64,000 nucleotides of DNA from Theocolax elegans (Eukaryota; Arthropoda; Insecta; Hymenoptera; Cerocephalidae). Of this stretch, positions 40,740 to 54,604 are shown piece by piece. Within the stretch, counting starts at the first letter, position 1. Every line of letters starts with the position of its first letter. The translations under genes were made by a program, and so were the position numbers. The notes beneath the pieces were generated by a model, which was given only the letters and a program-made list of their open reading frames with translations, ran no database searches and had not been told where the DNA came from. Where the stretch lies: NCBI GenBank assembly GCA_026168455.1, contig CM047431.1, positions 42,186,253-42,250,252 on the forward strand, written 5' to 3'.

Positions 40740-42967
40740 AATGTAATATTTATTATGTCATTTTATGTACTCGAGACGTCCTATACATTCGAACTTGACG
40801 CACTAATGTCGCGATATATTATAATCACACAAATATTAAGCATCAGTAAGACTTAAACTTCAAAAGAAAAAAGAAGGTCAATAAAATTGGTTACTAATTA
40901 TCAATTTTGTGCGATTCATTATCTAGATATTTATACGATAAAAATGACCACGAAATGCATAATGTATACTGTTTAAAACATTGTTTAAAATATAGATGTG
41001 CAAACTTAGATGTGATGTTATGCCATTGTTATTTATAGGAGCTCCTATCTTAGATTTAATACTATAAACAGGTGGAAAAACCTCGAATTTCGATTTACAC
41101 TCAATTTTTTTATTAATTAGTTACGCTATCTTGATATTCCTTAATTCACTTGATAGATATTTTTAAGTCCTACAAAAAGTATTTAAAACTTTTTTCTCTA
41201 TTATTGTCAATCCTTTTCGAAATATAAGCTAAATCTGGCTTTCTGTTCCTTTACATTGAAAAATAGTTGAGCTAATTCCTGTCATTTTATAGTATATAAA
41301 CGTATTTTTTTTGTCGACACATAGGTATAACTTTTTCACGAAAAAATTCTAATTTGACTGGACTATACCCAAAAACAAGCAAATTGCGCAATAGACTGAC
41401 GTACATACATACAGCCTTTTACCATCCATGCATTATTTACTGAATTGTATACTTGCCTCTTTTATATCATTGAATAATTAATTAAATATGTAATATAAAT
41501 TTATTTAATATGATTATTAAGAGTATTATTTGTTATTACTTTACATAAAAAAACAGAAAGTAAGTGAAAAATTAAGTTTTATTTATCTAAAAAAATTTTC
41601 AAAATTGCGTTAAATGAATAAAATGTAACATTTGCTTTAATTAAATGTTTTTGCTCTTTTTATTGATTGATTAATTAAAGAAAGGGATAAAATAGGTTTT
41701 CGGCGAATACTTTCGGTCGAACACATTTCAAAGTTGTTTTAAGTATGTCATAGATATCACTTTTTCGTATATCTTTTTTTTATTACATATTTGAAAAGTA
41801 TTCGACGAAAAGTCGCGAACGAATATTTGCCCAGTTCTGGTACAATTTAACCAACCAACCGGGAGAAAGAAGGAAACGAGAGATCTGAATATTACGAAAG
41901 ATTTTAAGCTCGAATAAGTCGTATGCATTATTCAATGAGTAGAATATAAGGGAATTTCGTTTATCAAAAAATCACGTATAAATAGCCATCGAGGTAACGA
42001 AAAACTGACCGTATGAATTTTTGTCGAAGTAAAGCAGACCCCTTGAATAATGATCGTAGCGATGTATCGGTTTTCATTATCACGGAATTACGCGGGAAAG
42101 GAACTTTCGAGGAAGAATTCCCCCCTCTCCCTCCCTCTCTCTCACTCTCTCTCTCGTTCTTTCTTATTCGACCCACCCGGAAAAACGAATCGGATTTGTT
42201 CCGGTGATGTTAATATTTCGATTTTGGTTTCCGTAACGTTTGATACGTGCGTTGAATTCTGTTAACCCACGTGTATTTCGGATGATCAAAAGATTTTTCC
42301 TACTTCGATTTCTCGCTTCCTTGACTCGACGCCGCGTGATTTCTTTCTCCTCTCGTTCCTTACATCGGGTGTCTAACCCACTTTTACAATACGGCGATGC
42401 GAGGGATATAACTTTCGAACATCAAAACATACAATATTTAATTAATCGAATTTAACATATAAACTTTACGCTCATCGTCTTTCTCATCTAGTACGTCTCG
42501 ATTAATTGACTGTGGATATACGTCGAATATCACGTCAATCTCAAATCCGTACACGTCGAATTAAATCGTAAAATTCAAATATTATTTATAATATTATACA
42601 TCTCGAAATTATATTTTTTAACAAATCGTTCCCAGTGACGTTTGTATGAAGAATAAAAAAAATAATATTACATTAAATTTTCGTGCGCTATTAATTTCTG
42701 TTAAGTTGTCTCTCTACTTCACGGTAATTGCCGAGTAACACTTAACCCATTTTTTGTCGAAAACAAGATGCCTATAAAAAAAAATTTCAAACGTAAAAAT
42801 CTAAAAGAAGAAAGTAAATATCAGACTGAACTCCGTCAGGTATACAAAATCCTAATAATTTAAAAAATTAGTAGAAGACAACCGTACGAATTTAATCTAA
42901 ACTGTTCGTACACTTTTACAGTCCCGTCCGAGGACAGGATTTGTGTCTGTTTATGTATATGTGAGAA

Positions 42968-42998
<31 letters not shown>

Positions 42999-45159
42999 TG
43001 GGGGGGGGGGGTAAAGTGAAAATAATAATCGTTGCACAATGGTCCCTTTCCAACAAAGCCTTTCGCCGTTTCGACTATTTCTAAAGACATACAAAGCCAG
43101 CAAATACTAACCGGGAGCTACAATGAAAGCGTTGCGTTTGACGTTGACCTATTTAAAAGCCTTACATTAATATATAACGAAAATTGGACACGATGTCTTT
43201 CTATATATTTAACCAATTATATAATCTTTTGTACCAACCATTTCTTCTTAACTTTCCCTTTTTCTTCTTTTTTTTTCAACTAAGCTATCGCGTTTCAATT
43301 AGTTTTCTTTCTTTTTTTTCTTAAATTTCACTTGCACTTGATTCTAATTGTTTATCTATAATCACTTAATCACATTGCGAGAAATTACAAGCAGCGTATA
43401 GGTTTGAATTATCGTAATTTTCGTTACGTTTCATGGTAATTTTTAAAATGCGTACATATATAGTAATGTTTAACGTATTATTATATATAATAAAAATTAG
43501 TATACATAATGTAAAGAAAATTACGATAACTATCCAAGTATGATTTTACATTAGCTATAAGGATACGGTGATTTTTTAATATACCGTATTTCTGAGTGTA
43601 GTTTGATAACCGCTTCTCATTTTACCTCTGCCAACGCTCCACGTGTCTTTGTATTTTATTATTTCAAACTCCGAGCTTGTAGTAAATACCGTGATCGCGA
43701 TACCTAAATCAGAGGTGACGATATAATCTGTAATAATAATCGTGTTAAGTTTAAAAAGAATAAAGAGTAGGAAAAAGAAAATGAGTAAAGTGAACTCCTT
43801 TGGGTTGTAAGTTTCGTCATTATCAACAGGCGATTAATTAAAAAGGAATCGAGTAAGAACCGAACGACGGAGCTTTTTCCTTGGTATATATACAGAAGAT
43901 CAACCACCGGAAAGTCTCTGGCAGGAGACGAGGAGCAGCAGGAGCAGCAGGAGCAGCCACTCCTCAGTCCCTCATCTCGACGGTTTAACGTAAAATTAGC
44001 CCTCTCCCTCTCCCCCCCTCTCCCCGCTCCCCACACCTCCACCCCTTCAGGTACCATTAAACCGTAATCCCGGTGAGAAATACGACGCGGAACGGAAAAT
44101 ACTGCCCGTAAAGTACGAAAAAAAGAAGGAAGGAAAAAGAAAAATCCGATACGGGCCGCGACAAACACGAGAGAGGGAGAGAGAGAGAGAGAGTGAAGAA
44201 GATAACCTCCTGTAGAAGAAATAATTTCTAAATTAAGCTTCTCGTCACGGCCCATTAAAGGGGACTCGCGAGCCCGATATTTAAAAAGAAACGCGGAGGA
44301 AGGAGGGTACGTGTATGGTTTACGTGTACGCACGAGGGCTAACGGTGGAAGCTCGTTAAGGTAAAGTGCGGGCGGGTTGTCGATAAAACCAAGAGGAGGG
44401 GTCGAATTCGCGGATTAGCTTGAAATTGCTCTTATTGCTTCGAATATGGTTACGCTCGTCCAATTGGTACCCTCGCGTTCGATTCGAGATCGAGATTACA
44501 TTTCCGGCGGTTGTCCTTCCACACGGTTTTTCACGGTGATTAGACGCGTTATCGATTGTAGTTATGACGTTATTACTCGATTTTCACCCCACCCGGGAAT
44601 CACTTGAATTCTTCTTTTCAACTCTTCCTATCCTCTCGTATATTGTTAGATCGTCAAACTTTATTCCGTAAGAGCGCGGAAATATTCGCGGGTATGCGGT
44701 GTACGTGGGTCGAGAGAGACAGCCAGTGAGAGAGAGAAAGAGAGAGAGTATACGTTGTTGGTATCACGTTTCCTAAATTGGATGTTTTATCGACGGAGTT
44801 CCGGCTGGTCTACGTAATTTTCCATTATTGTACAAGTTTAAACCACCCGTATTATAATTCACGATTACAAACCAAAATACAGTTGTACTAGATGGAGATT
44901 ATATGTATCTACCGCAAATTAATGTTTATTGTTATTTATTGAATCTGGCCTCTCTCGTTAGTTTTGTAGATTGGTCAGCTGGTTCGATCATTTATCGATC
45001 ACCACGAGAGTCTATTACTCAACGCGTTACGCCGAGAATTCTCGATCGATTGTGCGCTGCTGCTACCGCTGCTTCGTTAATATTTATATCTACCCTAACC
45101 TCAAATCTGTACGATCGAGCTTTCGCTTTGGAATAGTATAAACTTTCAAGTTCTTATAC
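40740..45159. other. Non-coding stretch with GA/CT repeats and a GC-richer island
   Basis: No supported gene. CT-rich tract at 42,120-42,160, a GA run followed by a 12-G run at 42,978-43,011, GC-richer DNA at about 43,860-44,780 with GA tracts (44,168-44,194; 44,704-44,749). A 209-codon minus-strand frame at 43,704-44,333 is built largely from these repeats and is not accepted as a gene. Confidence 0.5.
42978..43011. repeat. (GA)n tract followed by poly-G
   Basis: About eleven GA units then an uninterrupted run of 12 G. Confidence 0.85.
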
Positions 45160-45279
45160 TTCTACAAAGTAAAGTGCATTCCAAAACGTATTCTACTTTT
45201 ACGAAAATATTTAATTTCGTTTTGATCTTTCAAATGTGCATCGAGTAACGGTTATTTCAAGTTTTCAAAATTATAAACT

Positions 45280-45680
45280 TTGATGTTTTCATTTCGCAAA
45301 GTATAAAATCACCTCATCATTTCAGACTTTTGTGAAGTATAGATACTTTAAATATTATATGCGTTTCAAAAGTAGAAATTCCCCTATTTCTACTTTACAA
45401 GTATCGGAACGTTTAAACTTTTGTAAAGTTAAAACGTGTAACTCGATACTTTTTGAAAGTAACAAATTATTTTTTTTTTGTACACTTTTTCAAAATGACG
45501 GAACGAGATCTTCTGGTTTTGTAAAATAAAAAAATTGGCACTTGGCAGTTTACAATGTCGGGACGAAAGTTTGTACTTTTGAAAAATAGAAACTTGAAAT
45601 TCTGTACTTATGAAAGGATGGAACAAAATTTTATACTTTTGTGAAACAACGGAACTTTATGCTTTTAAAACGTAACACCG
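45280..45680. repeat. Degenerate tandem repeat, about 50-60-bp period
   Basis: Variants of GTACTTTTGAAA/ATACTTTTGTGAAA followed by an acGGAACGaaA-like block recur about every 50-60 bp (for example near 45,405, 45,450, 45,500, 45,565, 45,615 and 45,640). Units are much diverged, so this is an old array. Confidence 0.45.
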
Positions 45681-46989
45681 ATTATTTATTTAATTGTATA
45701 CTGTAATATTTTACATTCATATAAAGTATAGGAATTTCGAAGTATATATATTTATAAGAACTTTTATTATAAAAACATAAAGATTAGAGTCGAGGAATGT
45801 CGATTTTTTTTCATTTTTTATGCATTGAAGTGGTAGGTTGAATCTATGAATCTTATCCATTAAAACACAACAATTGCGATATTTCTGCGTCAATTTATAT
45901 ATTTTAGAGACAAATGCATACATTACTCATTAATACTCAATAAAGTTATTCTAATCTAAATAGATACACCTTGTAAATTTTATTATAACAAAACCTATCG
46001 ACTGGCGCAATCTGTCGTGAGGGACTTGGTTATTCATTCAGAATTGTTTAGTAATGCTGAAACTGATGCGACAATACCTATAACATTAATTTGACGTAAC
46101 AGTGAATGAAAATTCAATTAACATCTCTTTATCTAAGCAAAATACACCATACAATTACATTTTCCACCCGAAAAAAGTATATATTGTAACTACCACAATT
46201 CGTCACTATGTTTTATAGCTTCAATTATATTTCAGAACGTAAATTGTACCAAATAATTTATAGTCACCATTGTTCACAAAATATTATTGGTTATTAAAAA
46301 TTCCCAAAAAAATTACTTACAATGTTTACAACGATAAAGCTGGTAACAGTAACAAAGAAATAGTTAACGTATCGCAAATATGATTTTTTTTAGTAACTCA
46401 TTCCACGTACAACGATACATAACAATTTTTATATCGCAATTACCTATAAAATAAAAAAAAATAGCAAGCACACCTATCTGTAATGTGAAATGTTAATCTT
46501 TGCAAAGTAGATTACAAATGTTAATTTTAGTTCACCCTTCGTCACTGAAAGTGGCAGGTCGTCACCGCGTTAAAAATAACTCGCATGTGTTCCGTACCTA
46601 AACTTTGATTCGGTCAATATATACCAGTATATACCGAACCTATTAACCGCGAGTTTAAAGGGTTCACCTCAAATTTATATATATAATTTTCTTCTACTCG
46701 AAAAATACTTTCCTTCCTCTCTCTCTCTCTCTTTCTCTTGAACGTTATAAACATTTTATTTATAACTGCGAGTCTTACAATTACCCCCGCGTCTTATCTT
46801 AACGACGCAAACCCAACAGCCAACTGGAACTTTAAAAGTAAGATTAAAAGAAAAATCCGCAAAGGTAGAAAAAAAGAGCGTTAAAGGAAAGTTAAACTAT
46901 ATCCAGTGGGAATAAATAAACAAAGGTAAACAATTATTATTTAATAAATAAATAGAGAACGTTTAGAGAGATACAGCGGAGGAGCTAGG

Positions 46990-47030
46990 GAAGAAGAAGA
47001 AGAAGAAGAAGAAGAAGAAGAAGAAGAAGG
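46990..47030. repeat. (GAA)n microsatellite
   Basis: About 13 GAA units in an A/G-only region extending to 47,060. Confidence 0.9.
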
Positions 47031-48421
47031 AGAAGGAGGAAAACAAGGAGAGTAATGAAGAGACGTAAAAGAAAAGATAGACGTAAGATAGAAGTAGTTA
47101 GAAGGACACGGGTTAGGTCAAGAATAAGAAGAAAATGCTAAGGAAATACAATAAGAAAAGCGTTAGAAAATGAAACGCCAACGGTGGGGTGAGAGCACCG
47201 AGTGAGAGAAACGCAGACACGGTTTGAAGCTCGCGAGCTCGTAAAAAAAGCTCCCGCCGAGGAAGTGCCTCGTAAAACGCGAGAACGCAGCTGTTAAAAA
47301 ATTTTCTTTTTTTTTCTCCCTCTCTCTCTCGCAGTGTACGTCACCCTCCCGGTCGGTATATCGCGCCGGTTTCCGCTGCTTATATTCGCACGGTGAAATC
47401 GCGATGAATCTATATTGCGCGCGACGACGAACGTCCACGTGGGTGATTCCGTGAGAGGTTATGTCAGATTTAAAGTTTGTCAGTAGGTTGTTGCTGGTGT
47501 TGTACGCCTTCGTATTATTTTTTCTTTTCCTCTCGTCCTTTTGCATTTTATGAAATACGAAATCTTTACCGGATTTTAAATTTTCTTGATGGACAAAGTT
47601 TCGCGATGCAGCAGTGGATATAAATTTACTTTTTTTTTCTTTCTCCTTCGTTGAATTTATTCTTTCGGACCGTCCGAAGTATTACCGGTGGGTATATACT
47701 GTATAATAAAAATCCAAATAAATGTACAAATAAATGTATAATATTTGCTATTGCGATTGTTATAATAATTTTGCTTCCTCATGGAGGAAGCTTTTTTTAT
47801 ACTTCGTTAGAGTAATATACCGAATTAAAATTAAATTTAATTATTTCACGTGACACGTTAAATTGCGCCAATTTCTATATTATTTAAGTATAATTTATAA
47901 ATTTTCGAGTAATTAAGTACTAAATATCTTCTTCGCGTCCTTAGAATTGATAACTTCTGTCAGTCGTTTGGAATGATTAATTTCACTCGCGGATGCAATA
48001 TCCCTAGATTTTTTGTATATTTTAACGACGCATTTTGATCAATTTAACATTTCTGATTACTTATTTAATTTGCAATGTCAAAAAATAAAAAAATACCGCT
48101 AAAATAAAAATAAAAAATACCGGTATTACTGTCAATTGCCTGATAAACGAAATATAGGGTTTTTAACTAGAAAATATAAAATAATTGAATGTATAAGGTC
48201 AATTTAACCAATTAAAATGATACTCAAACAATGTATAAGAAAAATGTATGAGTACCCCAGGTACAAGCGTAACGAATAAATGTATGTACAAACAATTCGA
48301 TTAATTCCGCCATGAAACAAATACATTAACTAATTGGAACCTTCGGTTTTCAAGACACACTGGGACTTTAAATTTTCGAAGCGACTCGCCACGGAATCGT
48401 CCATGTGGGTACGCGTACGTG

Positions 48422-48477
48422 CTCGCACGCGACCGCGAAAGGGGGTTTCGACCCCTGCCGAGGCGATCGCGTGCGAG
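48422..48477. other. Nested GC-rich hairpin with a TTCG-capped inner stem
   Basis: The outer arms CTCGCACGCGA (48,422-48,432) and TCGCGTGCGAG (48,467-48,477) pair perfectly over 11 bp. Inside, GGGGT (48,442-48,446) and ACCCC (48,451-48,455) pair around TTCG, an exceptionally stable RNA tetraloop. This is a candidate structured RNA or cruciform in otherwise ordinary DNA. No promoter or gene was identified around it. Confidence 0.45.
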
Positions 48478-48537
48478 TTATTCTCCGTAATTAGGTGACG
48501 TTTCTCGTTGTACCGCCGATCGTTCTATTACGGCAAT

Positions 48538-48555
48538 CCCCCCGCCCCCCCCCCC
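48538..48555 (-). other. Poly-C/G tract, potential G-quadruplex on the minus strand
   Basis: C6-G-C11 on the plus strand, followed by a CT tract. Confidence 0.5.
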
Positions 48556-49350
48556 TCTCTCTCTCTCTTTCCCATCGCTGGAAATAATAATCTTTAGGGG
48601 GCCAATTGGTCACCCAAGATTTTACTCCACTCCATGTATCTACAGATATTCATCCTTGTGGAAATATTCAATTTAATATTCAATTTTACATTTTTCTCTT
48701 CGCGTATAACGTCGGATGTGTAAAATAACGATTATCGGTTTTGCAATTTATAAATAATTATATATGCCCTAACCTGGAGTTTACTTTTGTTTTTTAATCG
48801 GGTCGCTCGCATAGCGATACGTTACGGAATAAACAGCGTTGTAACTTTAAATCGTTTGAGACGTGTTACTTTACCCTGATATTATTTTACTCCAATTTCT
48901 TGTTTTTTTTTAATGATTGATCGATTCTGAGAAATGTTAATTAATTCATTTCTATTTTTTGAGATATTACGTTGTAATTAAATTGTTTTTAAGTCGAGAT
49001 GGATAAAGGATTGGACTCGACTATAGTCGAATGATGAATCGGTTGAACATTACGATTATTTAAACTCGATGATCGACAGTGATTTCTATATTTTTATATT
49101 TAGCTATACTTTAAATTACAAAGTCAAGATTGTTTTTTTTTAATAATTTATTATTTATGATTAATTTAAAGGGGTTCCGAAGGTAATGTTGATTCGACTT
49201 TATGGAGAAAGCGATAATTAATTAATAACTATACAAGACAAACAGTTTACCGTTTATAATAATGATTGGTTGCTTCTCATTTGATAATAATAAAATAGTG
49301 TGCTAGATATTAAAGCGAAACTTTAATGCATTTTTGAGAATTATCCCTTA

Positions 49351-49405
49351 TACCAAAAATGTGCAGCCAGCGTATCGCGTTGAGGTTAGATTCACATTTT
49401 TGGTA
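49351..49405. other. Hairpin with a perfect 13-bp stem
   Basis: TACCAAAAATGTG (49,351-49,363) faces CACATTTTTGGTA (49,393-49,405) across a 29-nt loop. Flanking ATCCCTTA / AAGGAT nearly extends the stem. Confidence 0.5.
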
Positions 49406-51249
49406 AGGATTGTTTTTGAAAAAGTCACGAGGTAAGTAATTAATGTCAATCAATTCTCAGAATTCCATTGATTATCGTTCTCTTTTAATTACATCGAATT
49501 TTATGCGGTATTTTACGTCGATATAAGGTAGACAAAGTAAAACTTGACGTTGGTGCCGCGTTAAGACGTCCATAAAAATCGACGTGAACTAGGAAAATAA
49601 AGGTGCGCTCTTGATAAATCAATTATTTCAATTTATTTACCTTAATCGGTTTTTCCAATTCGATAGATATGTCGATGAGAGTGTATTGCCGAGTTTGTAA
49701 ATGTAAATTCTTACGAGACTTAAATTCATCGAGGAATAGTTTACCGTTATTCGAGTATATTATCAAAGTTGTTTGTACACAGTTTAAACTAGTAATTGGA
49801 TCTAGAGTAGCTAGTGAATACTTGTTGACTTGGAGTTCAATTTGGTTGGCGCAAATAAAAAAAAAAAAGCACAACGAAAATGTAATTCATTTTTAATTAT
49901 TTATCGCGCTGCGTTCACTCACTAATGACGAGATAGAAACAAACGAAATTCGAATTCTTAATCGAATTTCACTCGAGGGCGAGGCGAACGATAAATTTTA
50001 TAAATTCTTTAAATCAGTACGTAAGACTCCTCATTTCGCGCAGATAAAGGGAAAAAAAGTAAAATATTTTCTCTAATTGGTTCGAAAAGGTAAAAACATA
50101 GGTAAAGAGAAAGTAAAACACCAGCTTAAAGAATCCGTAGGTAATTCAAGTCCATCTCTCTCTCTCTCTCTCTTACTAGCGAGGGCGCGAGTTTCAATTT
50201 TCAATCCTCGAATAAAAAGGCGATCCCGAGGAAATTCCTGTATCTCCAGCTGGTCGCAAGTCCTCCACTTAGCTACTAAGCCCTCAAGGGATTAAAACAC
50301 CCCTCGAACCCCTTTACCTAACGAGCGGACAGTCTCCGTTCTCTCCCTCTCTCTCTCTCCATACCTTCCTTCAATTTAATCGGCGCCTTTTTCTTACTCG
50401 CATAACGAGGTGGGGATTTCCGCGCCCTCGCAAATTAAAACGAGACCGTGCAATTACCTTGCGTGAGGCTAAATTCGACACGGGGCCTTCAAGATTATTC
50501 TTTTTCTTCTTCTTTTTTTTTCGAAAAAAACGTGGAGGGAGGGTGAGGATGCATTTTAAACGTGGGTTACTCCACTATTCCATAGTTTTCAACCGTCCGA
50601 GTACTTTTTAAAAAGGGATTTTGTTTGCGGTTGGATAAACCTTCGCTACACTCTACTGGATCATTTCATTTTCTTTTGAACGTACAGTTTTTCGAATAAA
50701 TTACTTTTTTGTTCTCCTTAGTGGCATAATACACCGTCGGCAGAAAAAAAAGACATTATCTAGCATCATCGGACCTAAGCCTATCAAAAAAACCTCTTTT
50801 AACTCTACCATTTACAGCTATACTGATACATTCACACTTAATACATATTGTTTGTGGTGTAATTGCTGTAAACAATTTTTGTTATACAATGGGTATACTA
50901 CATAGTAGAAATTCCGGTATAAACGCGATATAAATGTAACATTTTGTAGACGATCAAATTGTATTTTTGATGAATCCACAAAAATTCTTAATATTCTACA
51001 CGGGTAAATTAATTTGTAATATATCAAGAATAAATCGTTCTGCGCATACGTTATTTAATTTACATTAATTTATAGGTTATAATTTCTTGCCCGGAGAGTT
51101 ATACGAACGAGGCGGTATATTTGATTAACATTAATTATTATTAGTAAATCGAAATAACATTCAATACTAATTAGCGATTGATTAAATTAACTGTTGACAA
51201 TGACGAGTAAACCGTGTGCTTTAAATTACCCCGGTTCACCTATGTTTTT

Positions 51250-51270
51250 CACACACACACACACACACAC
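51250..51270. repeat. (CA)n microsatellite
   Basis: Ten CA/AC units. Confidence 0.9.
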
Positions 51271-52554
51271 TCGAACGTTTAATTGGTATAAATCGAACGT
51301 TTCGTCATAAATTATGAATTGTTGATATTAAACTACATGTATCACATTTACTATTCACAATGCGGATAAACATTGCGTTTTATATACACCACGCGGCATT
51401 TCGATCGTACAGCGTACAAAAGTTAACAAAATCAATTTTTGTATCGTGGAAAATGTGAAGAAAAAAGTCAAAAAATAAAGAATCCTTGATAAATTAATTT
51501 GATCGATTCGATCTTAAAAATTTTCTTAAATTACGGTTTTAGATTTATAGTTATTTTTTAGTTTTAGAGTTTTATGTTAAATTCATTAATATTCGTGGTA
51601 TACCGTAAATTGCCTTGTTTATTTACGGGTTCATAAATATAATTGGTATCTAATGTATATATCATTGATTTATATTCAACTTACACGGTAAAAGGAAAAC
51701 TTTGCTGTATTTTCATAAATTTTCCATAAATTCTTGCACGATTTTTATCTCCGAGTTTTATATGTATACTTGTTTTATTTTTTTTTGTCGACTCTCTCAC
51801 TTTTATTATTATATTCGTTTATTTATGCAAAAAAATGGTTTTTAGAACGGTGAAAATTGTTGAGCAATACCCACGCATAAATACTTTGGTTTAAAAGAAA
51901 AAAAATGTTCGTTTCCATATACGATGTGAAATTAAAATAGTTACATGGAAGGGTATAAGAGAAATGTTGAATACAAAAATGATTGGTTTAGCAATTAAGA
52001 CACGTAAAAAAGAGTAACGTATTTCTTTAAAAGTGTACTGTATACACATTACGGGGAGGAAAGTTTTCTAAATGTTTTGGGTAGATATTGAAATGTCCAG
52101 TATGGTCAAAATTTTGGAAAAAAAAACATGTGGTAATATAAATATCATATGATAAAATGGTAATTTTTAATATTTTTCTATAAACAAAAGAATGAATTTA
52201 TGAAAAAATCCTGCCCAACAGGCCCTCGGGCATGTTTTCAATAATAAACCCAAATTTTTTCACATTGTTAATCAAATATATTAGATATGATTGGTGGGTT
52301 CAAAGGTGTAGATCCCTAAAATTTGGGTTGAACATCCCCTTAAAATTCTGCATTTCAACATACAAATTTAGATAAATTTTACTCTTCGTGAACGGTATAT
52401 TGATTTCGTTCATTCCGTTAGTACAATATTGTATAGACATAATACTTTTGTTATTGCATTGCAGTCCCTACTTTTTTTTAAAAATAAAATTCCGAGTGAC
52501 TCAAAATAAAATTTACCTATTATTCGAAACATCGAGCAAATAATAATCTACAAA

Positions 52555-52870
52555 TCAACGTCGCGAGAGGGAGGAGCGGGAGGGGGAGGAGTGAGAGGAG
52601 GGAGAGGAGGGAGAAAGAGCGCGTGCTCGTACGGTTAACCCGGTACAGCGGAGGCAGTGCGGTATAGCACCGGCAGCAACGGCAGCACTCCCTCGTTATT
52701 TATACAAGAGAAAAGAACGAGTCGCGAGCGTGCACGAACAACCGGAAAATCGTCCTGGGCTGCTTGCCGTCCGCATTATAATGGCCAACGGGAAATGCGC
52801 CACGTAGAAAGGGCCAAAAATCACCTTGCCGGGGAAATCGATTTAGTCGCGGTTGCCAGCAAACCAGCCC
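52555..52870. promoter_or_regulatory. Purine-rich then CpG-rich island, possible regulatory region
   Basis: A nearly pure G/A tract (52,565-52,620) with several GGG/GGGGG runs is followed by 250 bp much richer in G, C and CpG than its surroundings. Such islands often mark promoters or first exons in low-GC insect genomes, but no start site, coding exon or splice site could be tied to it. Confidence 0.25.
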
Positions 52871-53090
52871 TATAAACCTACCGATTTTCGAGAAAAATTT
52901 TACCTACTACGTTTTACCTTCCTCTTTTACATTTTTCCCCTTTCCTCCTCCCCCGAGTGTCTCTCTTGCCATTTTTACGACTCCAACGACAATCTGTCTT
53001 TCATTTTTACGTACAACGTCCAAGATTCTTTTTGCATACTCGGTCCGTTTTTCCTCTTTTAAGCGCCACGACTAACCTCCCCCCCCACCC

Positions 53091-53094
<4 letters not shown>

Positions 53095-53122
<28 letters not shown>
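53095..53122. repeat. (CT)n microsatellite
   Basis: About 14 CT units. Confidence 0.9.
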
Positions 53123-53128
<6 letters not shown>

Positions 53129-53604
53129 TTCTCCTTCGCTTTTGTTTCCGCTTTTCGATCTGTAATGTATGTAGGCTCCGCCTTTATTGGATTTTTCAGG
53201 GGGAACGATTTCTCGAATTGCTATAGACGATCGAAAGATTGCATTTATATTGCAATCTCGACGTGGTTTTACCTAGAATTTCCTTACCTTTTTCGTTTCC
53301 TTATTTTCTCTTTTTTTTTAACTATTTCCCTTGCTTTATTTTGATTATGTTGATTCCTATATATGTATCATGCGCATTTCTCCTAACCGACTCGTTATCG
53401 ATTAAATATCATTTTTACGACGTTATGATTTTTAAATCGCTTCGCGTTCTTATACGCATCTTCTTTCTTTCCATCGATTATTTTTCGATTACGATTATTT
53501 ACGAGTATCTTTGAGACGTCTGTGTGTGTGTGTCGGGAATCACGATGGATCGATTAAATATTTATTCAAATTCGAATATACTATGTACATTATTACTGTT
53601 ATTT

Positions 53605-53609
53605 ATTGC
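53605..53609. other. Left target-site duplication of the BEL/Pao element (ATTGC)
   Basis: ATTGC precedes the left LTR and recurs at 61,104-61,108. Confidence 0.9.
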
Positions 53610-54520
53610 TGTTTACAGATTTATAAACTTAATGAAAAGGTTTGGTGAGGTTTAATTAGGGATTCAGAAATAAAACAAAACATTTCGCGGTTGAACAGAA
53701 AGTAAATTTATTGGGACTGGCTAGAAAAAACTCTCCTCGAGAAGGAGAGAAAAAGCCGTGCAATGTCCTTTTCAAAATAATACAAATGCGCTTACAAAAA
53801 AACTTAATGCTAGAACTTACGCAGGTTTCGCTATAACGGCGGATACCGCCAGAGGAGCGCTCCTTTTGAACGAGATCCCAAAATGCTTCTGCGTCCAGAA
53901 GCTGGGGCTGAGTATGCGTTTGTGCATCTACAGCGAAGAAGAGTCGTTCTCAGACGACGAGTCTAGGCTCACAGAACGCACAGAATCACACGCACAGAAA
54001 CCGCACGCACAGAGAAAAAATTAATCGTAGAGTCGTTCTCGGACAACGAGTCTAAGCTCACACAAGTTACATACACAGAATATCGAAAATGCCGAACGCG
54101 GTAAAAAGGCGATGGATCTGCGGAACCGAGGTTCGAACTAGACGGGCAACAACGACTGAATGTCTCCTCCCCGCTCGCATTCTGACGCTATCCCTTTTGC
54201 CCTGTGTCATCGTGGAGGGGAGGATGGGAATCACCCGCTTGCAGGTATGTGCTTTCCGGGGTCTCGAGCTGCGAGAGGAGCCGTCTCCGTCGCGTGGGTT
54301 TTCCCAGTAATAACCCACACGTGTTACGAGTGCAGATGTCTGCATGCAAGTTTCGGACAAGTTCGAGCCGGCCGCGAACAGGGAAAGGAAGGTTTATGAA
54401 GGTTGAAAACGGTATCGAGGCCCATCGTCAACGCTAATCGTTAGAAGGACGTAGAGAGCGAGCGAGACAGAAAGAAAAAAGAGAAAGAAAAAATGTACCG
54501 TTTTGTGTAGTTTACAAACA
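53610..54520 (-). repeat. 3' LTR of the BEL/Pao element
   Basis: 911 bp, starting TGTTTAC and ending GTAAACA on the element strand (TGTTTACAG...GTTTACAAACA on the plus strand). It matches the other LTR without any length change. Confidence 0.95.
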
Positions 54521-54535
54521 TTCCGCCCGCCTTCG
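54521..54535 (-). other. Polypurine tract of the BEL/Pao element
   Basis: On the element strand CGAAGGCGGGCGGAA ends directly at the 3' LTR. It is purine-rich but interrupted by C. Confidence 0.6.
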
Positions 54536-54604
54536 TCGGTTAGACGAACATTTTCTATACATCGTTCTTTATAACGCTACAACTTAATAACAATTGGACT
54601 AATA

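Larger units (their letters stand above)
45690..53604. other. Non-coding stretch with microsatellites and hairpins
   Basis: No supported gene. It includes a (GAA)n tract, a CA microsatellite, a CT tract, GC-richer patches at 47,160-47,470 and 50,120-50,480, and a purine-rich plus CpG-rich island at 52,555-52,870. Hairpins at 48,422-48,477 and 49,351-49,405 are listed separately. Confidence 0.5.

Noticed and set aside
43704..44333. 209-codon minus-strand frame
   Set aside because: It consists largely of translated GA/CT tracts (Ser/Leu and Cys/Ser runs) and has no domain or splice context.
52060..52346. Complete inverted-repeat element ending in TTAAGGGGATGTTCAACCC (minus strand)
   Set aside because: Only the right end is convincing; the proposed left arm near 52,053-52,120 matches too weakly to define an element.
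53758..54437. Several 73-97-codon frames inside the BEL/Pao LTR
   Set aside because: They exist in both LTR copies, overlap each other on both strands and match nothing; they are LTR sequence.
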